This document shows, in pieces, positions 26,901-34,333 of a stretch of DNA of 64,000 bases (positions within the stretch are counted from its first letter, which is position 1; every line of letters starts with the position of its first letter). Origin of the DNA: an uncultured archaeon (GTDB lineage Archaea > Nanobdellota > Nanobdellia > Woesearchaeales > CAIVOO01); NCBI GenBank assembly GCA_903904885.1, contig CAIVED010000012.1, positions 98,130 through 162,129 on the forward strand. Reading direction: 5' to 3'. Below the pieces are notes generated by a model. It searched no databases and was not told the DNA's origin. It was given only the letters and a program-made list of their open reading frames with translations. The translations under genes and the position numbers were made by a program.

Positions 26901-27831
26901 CTTCACTGACTTCCAACTCGATTAAACCTCCAGTTTCGAAAATTTCAATTACTTGTCTGTAATCTGCATCTGTTTGCCCTGAAGGGTCGTCTGCACCACT
27001 AAGCCTAAGCCCAAGGCAGTCCAATGTCCTGAAAAGGTATCCGTTTACTGACGCCTGCCTTAAAAAATACTCACTTAACCTCTTGAGGGTTTTAAGCGGC
27101 AATCTGTCGTCCCCCCAGTTTGCAGTAAACCAGGAATAATCCCCATTTCTGTTCCTTTCCTCAAAATCACGTTCTTCTTCACCATAGTAATTAATTATCA
27201 GCGCAGACGCCTCTGACATCCAGAGAAGCTCACCCATTCGTGATGCATGCTCAACGGATTTTGCAAATATGCCCTTCAGCCCTTTCAGTTTCATTTCATC
27301 AGGCCTTGTTTCATCAAAGGCAAGCTCAACCGAAGGGGCAACATCATCTTCTAGGAACTCAGTGTATAAATTGCCGGTCCTTGCAAATTCATGGTAATTA
27401 CTTGCGTGCGCCTGAACAAATGGGTCCATCAGATTCCGGTTAAAAAGAATGTTTCTCAAGCCTGCCCATGGCCTTGAGGACATCCCAACAGAAATCGCAA
27501 TGTCCACAATGTCCTGAAAGTCCAGGAACACCTGCTTTTTTTTGATTTTGTAAACTCCGTTTACAATGAAACCATGCTCATCAGCCTGTTCAACTAAAGC
27601 AAAATCTTTTCCCTCGCCTAAGCAACTGCCTGAACTTTCCGTTGGGGTTTCAACCGCCCGCATTAATCGCGCATACATAGCCCGATTAGCCAAATTTGCA
27701 TGGCCTATGTACTGTATCATCTGTTCTGTCAGGTCTCTTATTCGGCCTACCGCGCCAAGTTTTTTTATTTCCGGGTCAGAACTGATGGAACCATAAAACC
27801 ATACTTTATCCGCATACAATTCAGAGCTCAT
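26893..27831 (-). CDS. Unknown mostly helical protein, partner of the radical SAM gene
   Basis: 312 aa. No known motif is visible. It is acidic and rich in Asp, Glu, Arg and aromatic residues, with segments such as DIVDIAISVGMSSRPW and DYSWFTANWGDDRLP. The ATG at 27831 is set by a TATATAAAT box centred 26 bases upstream (27851-27862). The gene is first in a two-gene operon and overlaps the radical SAM gene by 8 bases, so the products probably act together, either as enzyme and substrate-presenting subunit or as consecutive steps. Confidence 0.7.
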   Translation of the reverse strand: MSSELYADKVWFYGSISSDPEIKKLGAVGRIRDLTEQMIQYIGHANLANRAMYARLMRAVETPTESSGSCLGEGKDFALVEQADEHGFIVNGVYKIKKKQVFLDFQDIVDIAISVGMSSRPWAGLRNILFNRNLMDPFVQAHASNYHEFARTGNLYTEFLEDDVAPSVELAFDETRPDEMKLKGLKGIFAKSVEHASRMGELLWMSEASALIINYYGEEERDFEERNRNGDYSWFTANWGDDRLPLKTLKRLSEYFLRQASVNGYLFRTLDCLGLRLSGADDPSGQTDADYRQVIEIFETGGLIELEVSEDD

Positions 27832-27850
27832 GGCTCCTTGGCACCGCAAC

Positions 27851-27862
27851 TCATATATAAAT
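27851..27862 (-). promoter_or_regulatory. TATA box of the radical SAM operon
   Basis: CATTTATATATG on the minus strand is centred 26 bases before the ATG at 27831, giving a leaderless transcript for the two-gene operon. Confidence 0.5.
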
Positions 27863-27894
27863 GTTTAGAAAATAACTACTCGGGAGTTAATAAA

Positions 27895-29067
27895 TTACAA
27901 AATAAACCCGGCAACCACATTAAGCACAATTACCATCAGGAATACAATTGATATCCAGTTTGCTATCTTCTTTGCCTTGGATTCCTTGTATTTCCTGATT
28001 AAAGAAACATAAACCATTCTCCCGCCGTCAATGGGCCCGACCGGCACAAGGTTGAATATGCCTATGCCAAAGTTGAGAAGATACAGCCACCAGAACAGCC
28101 CAAGAACCCATATCAGTGCATTCGGCAAAAAGCTTCCGAATTTTATTTTCACTCCCGGCTTAATGTCCTTGTTCTGCATAACCGAAACGCCGAGATAGCC
28201 CAATGAGGCGTTTTTAGGGCTCTTGCCAAGTATAACAGAATAATCTCCCTTGTCTGTCTTTATATTCACTGCCTGGCCCGGTGTTTTGTTTTCCATTGCA
28301 GCATTGAAGTCCTCAACATAGGTGATATTGTTATTGTCCATTTTTATCACAGAGTCACCTACAGCAACACCAGTATTGATGAAAACGCTTGAATTTGTAA
28401 TTTCAGTTATATTTGCGCCATTGAAATCCAGAGTCCTGTCAACAACAGGAGGGGCAATTAAAATGAAAAGGCCGAGAAAAATCGCGCCGAGAACTATGTT
28501 TGAAAACGGCCCTGCTGCAAAAACCCCCAGCTGCTGCTTTGTATTTCTCTTTTTTAATTCCTTCTCATCGGGCTCGACAAAAGCCGCGGGGATTATTGGA
28601 AGCAATATTGCCAGAAACGCGAATCCGCTTGATTTTATCCTAACCTTGTGAAGCCTTGCTATCACCCCATGGGAAAATTCATGCACAGAAGCAACTATAA
28701 GAATGGAAGCAATCCAGTAAAAGAACGGAACATAGAAAACGCCCTTGGCTTTTATTGGCAGCACCAGACCGACGCCTGAAATCGCACTTGGAACGAAAGC
28801 TATTTTGTACAAGTTGTAAACCAGAAGAACACTTATCAGGCCCATGCCTGCAAATCCGGCAACAATTGCCGCCCATTCAAACGCCTTCATTAATTTTTCC
28901 CTTTTGGAAATCCGGTCCATCAGCTTCAGCCCGACCTTTGTCTTGTAAAGGACAAAATAGAAAACATAGGGAACCAGCTTCTCTACCTCCACTTTTTTCC
29001 TTTTAACTACCAGAAAAATTGTGACTAGTGCAACAAAAGCAATAAGTGCGATCAATTCATAGTTCAT
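27895..29067 (-). CDS. Site-2 protease with inserted PDZ domain (M50B)
   Basis: 390 aa. VASVHEFSHGVIARLHK gives HExxH within a TM helix; NLVPVGPIDGGRMVY gives the third ligand. Between them is a PDZ-like region (INTGVAVGDSVIKMDNNNITYVEDFNAAM). Predicted to perform regulated intramembrane proteolysis. It is the third gene of aIF5A-eL40-S2P, and its ATG overlaps the eL40 stop (ATGA), an odd companion for translation genes. Confidence 0.9.
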   Translation of the reverse strand: MNYELIALIAFVALVTIFLVVKRKKVEVEKLVPYVFYFVLYKTKVGLKLMDRISKREKLMKAFEWAAIVAGFAGMGLISVLLVYNLYKIAFVPSAISGVGLVLPIKAKGVFYVPFFYWIASILIVASVHEFSHGVIARLHKVRIKSSGFAFLAILLPIIPAAFVEPDEKELKKRNTKQQLGVFAAGPFSNIVLGAIFLGLFILIAPPVVDRTLDFNGANITEITNSSVFINTGVAVGDSVIKMDNNNITYVEDFNAAMENKTPGQAVNIKTDKGDYSVILGKSPKNASLGYLGVSVMQNKDIKPGVKIKFGSFLPNALIWVLGLFWWLYLLNFGIGIFNLVPVGPIDGGRMVYVSLIRKYKESKAKKIANWISIVFLMVIVLNVVAGFIL

Positions 29068-29228
29068 TTTTTCCTGACTGGCCTAAGATGCCTGCTTTTG
29101 CATTTCCTGCACTTGACCTGGCCTGAAAGAACACGCATGCTTGTTGTATGTATTTTTGACTTGCAGTCCCTGCATACAAACACGTTTTTGAGCAGACGCG
29201 CTTCTGCTTCCGGTATTTTGGTTGCCAT
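29064..29228 (-). CDS. rpl40e: Large-subunit ribosomal protein eL40
   Basis: 54 aa. PEAEARLLKNVFVCRDCKS matches the invariant start of archaeal L40e. Two C-x2-C knuckles (CRDC, CRKC) bind zinc, and HLRPVRKK is the family C-terminus. Starts 4 bases after the aIF5A stop and overlaps the protease start by ATGA. Confidence 0.93.
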   Translation of the reverse strand: MATKIPEAEARLLKNVFVCRDCKSKIHTTSMRVLSGQVKCRKCKSRHLRPVRKK

Positions 29229-29232
29229 TTTT

Positions 29233-29628
29233 TCAGTCAGACTTAATCTGCTTCATGACCCTGTCGCTTAATATCTCCCAGTAAAGGACATTGCATCCCT
29301 CGGTCACCTGACCCTTCAATTCCTCGGGAATCTTGAGGTCAAATGTCTCGTAGGTTTCCAAATCCATCACAGTCGCAACGTCCCCGCTTATCGACATTAC
29401 CTGGGCGCCCTTTTTTTCGATTATAGGAGCCTCAACGCTTTCGTGAGGCATTACAACTTCATATTTCTTGTCATCAATCAGGCCCATGGCCACAATCCTG
29501 TACTTCGCATGGCCGTGCTTTCCTGGCCTTGAAACCTGGACATCAGTTACACGGCAGGCCTTGCCCTCAATAATCATGTAGCTGCCTTTTTTAATATCAC
29601 TGACATCAACTACCTTGATTTCTCCCAT
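29233..29628 (-). CDS. eif5a: Translation initiation factor aIF5A
   Basis: 131 aa. The hypusine loop RPGKHGHAKYRI is intact, with the modified Lys in GKHGHAK. The N-terminal SH3-like and C-terminal OB domains are of normal length. It relieves stalled translation and aids termination after deoxyhypusine/hypusine modification. The ATG has a GGTGAT-like Shine-Dalgarno and TATA-like sequences 25-35 bases upstream. First gene of an operon with eL40 and an S2P protease. Confidence 0.95.
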   Translation of the reverse strand: MGEIKVVDVSDIKKGSYMIIEGKACRVTDVQVSRPGKHGHAKYRIVAMGLIDDKKYEVVMPHESVEAPIIEKKGAQVMSISGDVATVMDLETYETFDLKIPEELKGQVTEGCNVLYWEILSDRVMKQIKSD

Positions 29629-29658
29629 CTAATCACCTGGTTCTGGTTTAAAGGGAGA

Positions 29659-29667
29659 ATTTATAAA
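29659..29667. promoter_or_regulatory. TATA box shared by aIF5A and the divergent small gene
   Basis: TTTATAAA near 29663 is about 25 bases before the + strand ATG at 29689 and about 35 bases before the minus-strand aIF5A ATG. A second box, TTTAAA near 29651, is better spaced for aIF5A. Confidence 0.4.
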
Positions 29668-29688
29668 GGTTTTGGTGAGTGTATATAT

Positions 29689-30036
29689 ATGAAAGGCAGC
29701 CGTCTTATGCTGGACCTGCTGAAAAGCGACTATCCAAATGAGCTCCAGTCAGTGGTGGGAGTCCTTGGCGGGATGGCGAAAGAGCTGCAGCTTAAGAAAT
29801 TCTGCCAGCGCTATGACTGCAGCAAATTCAATTTATCAGAAGATGACAGGCTTCTGCTTGAAAACATGGACAAAAAGGTAGAGAAATTAAATGCCCTTTT
29901 GCTGTCAGATGAACTTAAGTTTGATGAAATCGTCCGCCTTTCCACGGAAATAGCAGAGATTTGTGGCATGGGCAAGAAAAAGATGAAAGAAACAATTTCA
30001 ATTCTTGAAAGTTTCAGAACCCGAAAAGCTTCCTGA
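29689..30036 (+). CDS. Small helical protein, unknown; C-terminus reaches into a duplicated segment
   Basis: 115 aa, all-helical in appearance (EDDRLLLENMDKKVEKLNALLL). No motif is recognised. The ATG is well placed after the TTTATAAA box at 29659. The final codons and the stop lie in a 22-bp sequence that recurs exactly at 30582-30603, in the 3' end of the SprT-like gene read in the opposite direction. The tail of this protein may therefore have been replaced by recombination. Confidence 0.65.
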   Translation: MKGSRLMLDLLKSDYPNELQSVVGVLGGMAKELQLKKFCQRYDCSKFNLSEDDRLLLENMDKKVEKLNALLLSDELKFDEIVRLSTEIAEICGMGKKKMKETISILESFRTRKAS

Positions 30037-30037
30037 T
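30016..30037. repeat. Direct repeat copy 1 flanking the GNAT gene
   Basis: A 22-bp sequence (AGAACCCGAAAAGCTTCCTGAT with similarity extending further downstream) identical to 30582-30603. On the minus strand both copies encode the same RIRKLFGF stop tail. Confidence 0.75.
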
Positions 30038-30082
30038 CCTTCTTTCCGCAGAATTTATAAAATTTTGTGCATTATAAATGCC

Positions 30083-30583
30083 ATGATTAAAACGCCTCCT
30101 ATTGAAATAATGGTAAACCCCGCCATAGTTCTCAGACAATTTAGGGAAGAAGACGCAAGCGCGATATTTGCTTTGATTGAGCAGAATAGGGAACATCTTA
30201 GCCAATATGATGATGATACCTCAAAAAAGTATCCTGACATAAAATCCGTTCTTGATAGCATGCTCTCACCAGCAAACCCCTGCAGGCTGAGATTTGGAAT
30301 CTGGAGAAATAAAACCTATGTTGGAACTGTGAATTTAACACCTTCTGCTATGGAAAAAAGTGCCGAAATAGGCTACTACCTCGGAGAAGAGTTTCAAAAA
30401 ATGGGACTAATGACACTTGCAGTTAGAAGACTGGTCAACTATGCTTTTGAAGAAATGAGATTATTGGAAGTTTATGCTTCTGTCCACAAAGATAATTCTG
30501 CAAGCAGGGCTGTGCTTGAAAGAGCGAGGTTCAGGGTAACCGGTCAATACGCTGACAAAATAGTTTTAAGAATAAGTGCTTAG
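30083..30583 (+). CDS. GNAT acetyltransferase, RimJ/RimL-like
   Basis: 166 aa. IVLRQFREEDASAIFALIEQ, the GNAT core, and EIGYYLGEEFQKMGLMTLAVR with the acetyl-CoA loop, then VHKDNSASRAVLERARF, match the ribosomal-protein N-acetyltransferase group. TTTATAAAA centred 27 bases upstream supports the ATG at 30083. The gene sits exactly between the two copies of a 22-bp direct repeat, so it may have arrived as an insertion. Confidence 0.83.
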   Translation: MIKTPPIEIMVNPAIVLRQFREEDASAIFALIEQNREHLSQYDDDTSKKYPDIKSVLDSMLSPANPCRLRFGIWRNKTYVGTVNLTPSAMEKSAEIGYYLGEEFQKMGLMTLAVRRLVNYAFEEMRLLEVYASVHKDNSASRAVLERARFRVTGQYADKIVLRISA

Positions 30584-31233
30584 AACCCGAAAAGCTTCCT
30601 GATTCTTTTTCCCTTCAGGAATTTGGAAAGCTCTCTTTCCATCAGCTCATAATTTTCATAATGCTTCTCCGCATTCCTGAACTTTGTTGAGTGGTAGCGC
30701 ATCTTCAGTCCTGCCTTGAATTTGTGCACCTTGTGCAGCATCTCATGGTACATTACCAAATCAATCAAATCACTGCGCTTCTCAAAAATCCTGCTGATTG
30801 TTATGGCATCTGTCTTAAAATCGTAATGGCCCAATGATGTTGTTGAATTCTGACCGAAAACAAGATTTGGCATATCAACCATGCCAAGAAAGTATTTTTC
30901 ATTTACCCTGTCGAATGATTCTTTCAGCTTTTCATCTACCCTGTCTTTTGGTATTGCAATGTGGATGTTTTTTATGAAGCTGTTGTACAAATCCATATTA
31001 AAAGTTCTTCTCTTGTCTTTTTTGACCTTGCAAATCAGTTCCTGCAGCAATCCTATTCTGATGTCCTCATCAACATTCCTCCATTTTTTATTGAGCTTGA
31101 AATGGAATTTGTTGATTGTCCTGTTGAAAGAAACATTTGCGCCGTAACTCTTCAATCTGCCATTGTATTCTATTGTTATCTCTGCCTCTTTGCCAGGGTA
31201 CAGTTCCTGGAATGCTTTTTCAGTGATGGACAT
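30580..31233 (-). CDS. SprT-like/Wss1-type zinc metalloprotease
   Basis: 217 aa from the ATG at 31233. LVMYHEMLHKVHKFK is an HExxH metal site, with a later YHSTKFRNAEKHYENY region, as in small SprT-like proteases. Possibly acts on DNA-protein crosslinks or as a general protease; this is inferred. A TTAAAT box at about 31258 fits the start. The end overlaps the GNAT stop by 4 bases. A copy of its 3' end is present at 30016-30037. Confidence 0.75.
   Translation of the reverse strand: MSITEKAFQELYPGKEAEITIEYNGRLKSYGANVSFNRTINKFHFKLNKKWRNVDEDIRIGLLQELICKVKKDKRRTFNMDLYNSFIKNIHIAIPKDRVDEKLKESFDRVNEKYFLGMVDMPNLVFGQNSTTSLGHYDFKTDAITISRIFEKRSDLIDLVMYHEMLHKVHKFKAGLKMRYHSTKFRNAEKHYENYELMERELSKFLKGKRIRKLFGF
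30582..30603. repeat. Direct repeat copy 2 flanking the GNAT gene
   Basis: Identical 22 bp to 30016-30037; lies in the 3' end of the SprT-like gene, on the minus strand encoding RIRKLFGF and the stop. Confidence 0.75.
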
Positions 31234-31305
31234 GAAGATACCGCTATGTTTCTTATTTAATAATCTTTCTTTAATCAATAAACAGGGATAATGGCAATTC
31301 CTAAT

Positions 31306-31512
31306 CCTTAACCTGGTTCTCAATTATTGCCTCACTTGCCAGAATTGCCTTAGCTTGCCTGCGGCAAGCAATATTAATTTCTTACGCAAGAAAATGCTAT
31401 GCATTTTCTGCGCCCAGAAAATCCCCTGGATTTTCTTGGGCATGGCAATCTTGCAGAAGAAGCCGAAGCAACATAAAGATTAATGCAAGAACCAGCAAAT
31501 GGAATTTTGTTT
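31306..31512 (+). repeat. Structured intergenic element, copy A
   Basis: One of four copies. Order on the + strand: CTGGTTCT (31313-31320), the conserved TTGCCAG block near 31337, stem P1 GCTTGCC/GGCAAGC (31353-31359 and 31363-31369), an AATATTA linker, stem P2 (TTCTT...GCAT, interrupted by a 55-nt insert at 31385-31439, pairing with ATGCAAGAA at 31483-31491), GCAGAAGAAGC inside the P2 loop, then AGAACCAG (31488-31495) complementary to the 5' box, and a U-rich tail. It lies between the stop of aRF1 and the promoter of the SprT gene. Confidence 0.75.
31385..31439 (+). repeat. Nested double-hairpin sub-element in copy A
   Basis: 55 nt starting CGCAAGAAAATG and ending TTTTCTTGG. It folds as two hairpins, AGAAAATGC/GCATTTTCT and AGAAAATCC/GGATTTTCT. 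It interrupts the 5' arm of P2. A matching block occurs in copy C at another point. Confidence 0.7.
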
Positions 31513-31519
31513 GAATAAA

Positions 31520-32620
31520 TCAGCGAACCTCATACCTCAAAATCGCCGCAATCCCGCCGAAATCTGACAGCTGGGAGCCTTCCCTTGTGTCTATGCTGAT
31601 TATCCTGACATCTGCGCCCTCTGCTTCTCCCTTATCTGAAAAATGGTCCATTGTTGCATCATCAAGGGTGTCTGACAAAAGCAGGATTTCAACTGATCCG
31701 GCATCAAGGCTTTTTTCAACCTCTGTTTTTCCGTAGGACACCATGGCAGGCCGCGAGGCAAGAAGTTCAAGGAATTTTAGCACCACCTTTTTCTCATCTG
31801 CTATCTGCTCCGATGCAAGCAAATCCTGACATTTTTCCAAAAGCTCCTGCAGGCCGAACTCTCCGGTGTAGGATAAATCCTTCACCCCCAGGATTTTGTT
31901 TTTCAGTTCAGTAACAATGTTTCCTGTTTCTATGAATTCAAATTTTGTTGGGCCAGGGCCCCCAATTAAAATTCCCTTCAAATCCTTGCCCATGGAGAAA
32001 AGCTGGTCTTTCATGTAATCGGCAATTCGCCTGTAGAATTCCTTGGCTGCCAGCTCCCTGTTCTGGTCAAAACGGTGGGCTGACTGCCCTCCGGTTTTAT
32101 ACTTCCCGGGAACATTTGACTGGGTTGAAACAAGCGGGATAATCCTTTTTCCTTTCAGGAGCGCGATATCCGCCTCCCTCCTGTCCATCACAACAAGGGC
32201 ATAAACATCCTTGACCTCAAGCATCTCCTTCAAAGGGTCAAGAACAAAATCCTTGTCGCACCGGTAAATCCGGATATTCAGCGGCAATGGCGGCTCAAGG
32301 GACCAAACCCTAACGTCCATGTCGCCCTCCCTTTCGGCCACATTTCCTGAAAATGCCGCAATGCCGTGCTCCGGTGTTCTTGTATACAGCCGCAGATGCT
32401 GTATCATTTTCTCAAGCGCAGCGACAACATTTTTTCTTGTGGAAGTTGACTTGATGTTTTCAGCGGTTCCTGACTCCTGCTGAAGGTGATTGATGATTTT
32501 ATTAAGGTCATAACCTGCCGGCACGTAGACCGAAACCAGTTCAGTATGGCGCCCCCTATGCAGGCCAAGCTCCTTGATAATTCTTTTCAGTTTTTGCTGC
32601 TGTTTTTCCTCGATTGCCAT
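31520..32620 (-). CDS. prf1: Peptide chain release factor aRF1
   Basis: 366 aa, a little shorter than typical archaeal aRF1 (about 400). TAENIKSTSTRKNV carries the NIKS stop-codon recognition motif. GGQSAHRF carries the catalytic GGQ of the peptidyl-tRNA hydrolysis loop. The C-terminal domain that would contact the recycling factor follows. Ends 8 bases from repeat element A. It releases the finished protein at all three stop codons. Confidence 0.93.
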   Translation of the reverse strand: MAIEEKQQQKLKRIIKELGLHRGRHTELVSVYVPAGYDLNKIINHLQQESGTAENIKSTSTRKNVVAALEKMIQHLRLYTRTPEHGIAAFSGNVAEREGDMDVRVWSLEPPLPLNIRIYRCDKDFVLDPLKEMLEVKDVYALVVMDRREADIALLKGKRIIPLVSTQSNVPGKYKTGGQSAHRFDQNRELAAKEFYRRIADYMKDQLFSMGKDLKGILIGGPGPTKFEFIETGNIVTELKNKILGVKDLSYTGEFGLQELLEKCQDLLASEQIADEKKVVLKFLELLASRPAMVSYGKTEVEKSLDAGSVEILLLSDTLDDATMDHFSDKGEAEGADVRIISIDTREGSQLSDFGGIAAILRYEVR

Positions 32621-32727
32621 CCCCTGACTTAAAACCGAATGATTTATAAATATAACCTATGTTTTTTGAGAAATCTTTAAATAAAAGCGATTATCCCAAA
32701 GAGGATAATACAACCCAAGGGTGAAAA

Positions 32728-33024
32728 ATGGCAACTGTTGAGAAAAAATTCGGTTCTGTCAAGCGTTTCGGGGCCAGGTATGGAAGAAGGCTCAAGGGAA
32801 AGGTCTCTGACATAGAAAAGAAATCAAAAAGACCGGGCAAATGCCCATTCTGCAAAAAAGTTGCCGTAAAAAGACTGGCCATGGGAATATGGCTTTGCAG
32901 GAAATGCGGCGTAAAATTCACAGGCAATGCTTATTATCTTGAAGAGAAGATTGCTGCAGCCAAGGTTGACAAAGAGGAAAAGGCAGTTGTCTTCAAGAGC
33001 AAAAAGGAATCCACAGAGGTATAA
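32728..33024 (+). CDS. rpl37ae: Large-subunit ribosomal protein eL43 (L37Ae)
   Basis: 98 aa. SVKRFGARYGRRLKGKV followed by KCPFCKK and LCRKCGVKFTGNAY match the L37Ae zinc-ribbon pattern. Starts an operon eL43-Rpo12-Pcc1-(two small frames)-prefoldin-UPF0147. A TATA-like TTTAAATAAA is about 50 bases upstream. Confidence 0.94.
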   Translation: MATVEKKFGSVKRFGARYGRRLKGKVSDIEKKSKRPGKCPFCKKVAVKRLAMGIWLCRKCGVKFTGNAYYLEEKIAAAKVDKEEKAVVFKSKKESTEV

Positions 33025-33025
33025 A

Positions 33026-33160
33026 ATGGAATACAAATGCTTTCAGTGCGACAAGAAGGTCAGCGATGACTATCTGAGAAAGAAGATAAGATGCCCCTAC
33101 TGCGGCAGCAAGATACTTTTCAAGGCACGGGCTGTTGCCACAAAAGTAAAGGCACGATGA
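33026..33160 (+). CDS. rpo12: RNA polymerase subunit Rpo12 (RpoP)
   Basis: 44 aa. EYKCFQCDKKV and RCPYCGSKILFKAR are the two zinc knuckles of archaeal RpoP/eukaryotic Rpb12-type subunits. It lies 1 base after eL43, and its stop overlaps the Pcc1 ATG (ATGA at 33157-33160). A core RNA polymerase component. Confidence 0.92.
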   Translation: MEYKCFQCDKKVSDDYLRKKIRCPYCGSKILFKARAVATKVKAR

Positions 33161-33381
33161 ACTATTCAGCCCAGATAAAGGTTGGGGGAGATGCAAAAAG
33201 CCTTTTTGAATGCTTTTCTCCGGAAGGAATGCAAAAAGAGCGTTCCAATTACAAGCTGAAAAAAACAAAAAACGGCATCGTTTTTGACATAAAAGCCACT
33301 GATGCAACGGCATTCAGGGCCACTGCCGGCATGATAACACAGCTGCTTGCTGTTTATGAGAAGATGGGGAAGATAAAATGA
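33157..33381 (+). CDS. pcc1: KEOPS complex subunit Pcc1
   Basis: 74 aa. The end VFDIKATDATAFRATAGMITQLLAVYEKM matches the Pcc1 pattern (I-x-A-x-D-x-T-A-x-R-A). Pcc1 dimerises and holds Kae1 for t6A modification of tRNA A37. The ATG overlaps the Rpo12 stop. Its own stop overlaps the next frame's ATG (ATGA, 33378-33381). Pcc1 beside ribosomal and RNA polymerase genes is common in archaea. Confidence 0.85.
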   Translation: MNYSAQIKVGGDAKSLFECFSPEGMQKERSNYKLKKTKNGIVFDIKATDATAFRATAGMITQLLAVYEKMGKIK

Positions 33382-33605
33382 CTGGGGAAACTGGGAAAAT
33401 AATCAGCTGGCAAAGTTTAATGTTTTGTTGTGGTTTAACAGGAAATTATGACCTGACACAAAAAACAGGGACAATTTTTTGCTTTCATCCTGAAAACACC
33501 CCCAAACCAACCAAAATAGAAAAGCTCAGTCAATGTTCTCCAAGAACCTGCCCCCCTTGTAGACATAGTGGAAGATTCTTCAAGCATGACTCTGATCAGG
33601 GTTAG
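33378..33605 (+). CDS. Doubtful small Cys-rich frame between Pcc1 and prefoldin
   Basis: 75 codons. Starts with an ATGA overlap to pcc1, which argues for translation, and has CSPRTCPPC. However, the composition (PENTPKPTKIEKLSQ) is odd and no family is recognised. It overlaps the next frame. It may be a decayed gene or a chance frame. Confidence 0.3.
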   Translation: MTGETGKIISWQSLMFCCGLTGNYDLTQKTGTIFCFHPENTPKPTKIEKLSQCSPRTCPPCRHSGRFFKHDSDQG

Positions 33606-33765
33606 GCTCAAAGATCCGTCAAAATTTAAAGACGAATATTCTGTTCCTTTTGGTTATACTGATTCAACAAAATATGCCAGATTGCCCGAAAGCAGAGTGG
33701 TCTTATGCAGCAGAAGGGATGGAGACCACACCTTACCAAGAGACTGGAGTAGCGAGCAAACATGA
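33586..33765 (+). CDS. Small protein of 59 aa, unknown
   Basis: MTLIRVRLKDPSKFKDEYS begins the frame. It reads like a real protein, ends with ATGA overlapping the prefoldin ATG (33762), and sits in the operon. A GTG at 33568 is an alternative start. No family recognised. With the preceding frame it fills a 380-base gap, and the two could be pieces of one frameshifted gene. Confidence 0.4.
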   Translation: MTLIRVRLKDPSKFKDEYSVPFGYTDSTKYARLPESRVVLCSRRDGDHTLPRDWSSEQT

Positions 33766-34091
33766 AACCAGAAGAAAAAATCCACCAGCTGCAGGTTGCA
33801 GAGCAGAGCATGCAGCAGTTTCTGATGCAGAAGCAGTCCTTCCAGGCCCAGCTTCTTGAGGTTGAATCCGCCCAGGAGGAGATAAAGAATTCTGAAGTCG
33901 TTTACAAGGTTGTCGGCGGGCTGATGCTCAAGTCAAAAAAAGAGGATGTTGAAAAGGATCTTAAAGAAAAAAATGAGATTCTCAATCTCAGGCTTAAAAA
34001 CATAGACAAGCAGGAAAAATCAGCACAGGATTCTGTAAAAAAGCTCAGAGAGGAAATTCTTCAGGGCATAAAGGAAAAGGAGAAAAAATGA
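33762..34091 (+). CDS. pfdB: Prefoldin subunit beta
   Basis: 109 aa. Two long coiled-coil arms flank a short beta-hairpin (EVVYKVVGGLMLKSKKEDVEKDL), the family signature. With prefoldin alpha it hands unfolded proteins to the group II chaperonin; alpha is not in this window. ATGA overlap upstream and 4-base overlap with UPF0147 downstream show coupling. Confidence 0.92.
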   Translation: MKPEEKIHQLQVAEQSMQQFLMQKQSFQAQLLEVESAQEEIKNSEVVYKVVGGLMLKSKKEDVEKDLKEKNEILNLRLKNIDKQEKSAQDSVKKLREEILQGIKEKEKK

Positions 34092-34333
34092 GCGCCCAGC
34101 AGATTTTGGACATAGTTGAATTTATGCGGGAGATAGCAGAGGACAATGTGCTCCCGAAAAATGTCACCCAGAAGCTCAGCGCAATAATGGAGATACTGAA
34201 TGACAATTCCGAGACATCAATGAAGGTCAGCAAGGCAATCCACGAGCTTGAGGACATTGTTGATGACAAGAATCTAGAGGCCTATTCAAGAACGCAGTTA
34301 TACAATGTCATAAGCCAGCTGGAAACAGTTTAA
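34088..34333 (+). CDS. UPF0147 family protein
   Basis: 81 aa, all-helical. DIVEFMREIAEDNVLPKNV matches the conserved archaeal UPF0147 family, often next to prefoldin beta. Function not established. Its end overlaps the opposite-strand channel gene by 4 bases. Confidence 0.85.
   Translation: MSAQQILDIVEFMREIAEDNVLPKNVTQKLSAIMEILNDNSETSMKVSKAIHELEDIVDDKNLEAYSRTQLYNVISQLETV

Noticed and set aside
30014..30205. Minus-strand frame ending in RRIRKLFGF as an extra gene
   Set aside because: Only its last nine codons resemble the SprT-like protein; the rest is antisense to the GNAT gene and its promoter. It is treated as the duplicated tail.
31306..31512. tRNA-like or known small RNA gene in the structured gap
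   Set aside because: No cloverleaf, no TTCRANNC box and no CCA. The architecture is shared with the three other element copies instead.
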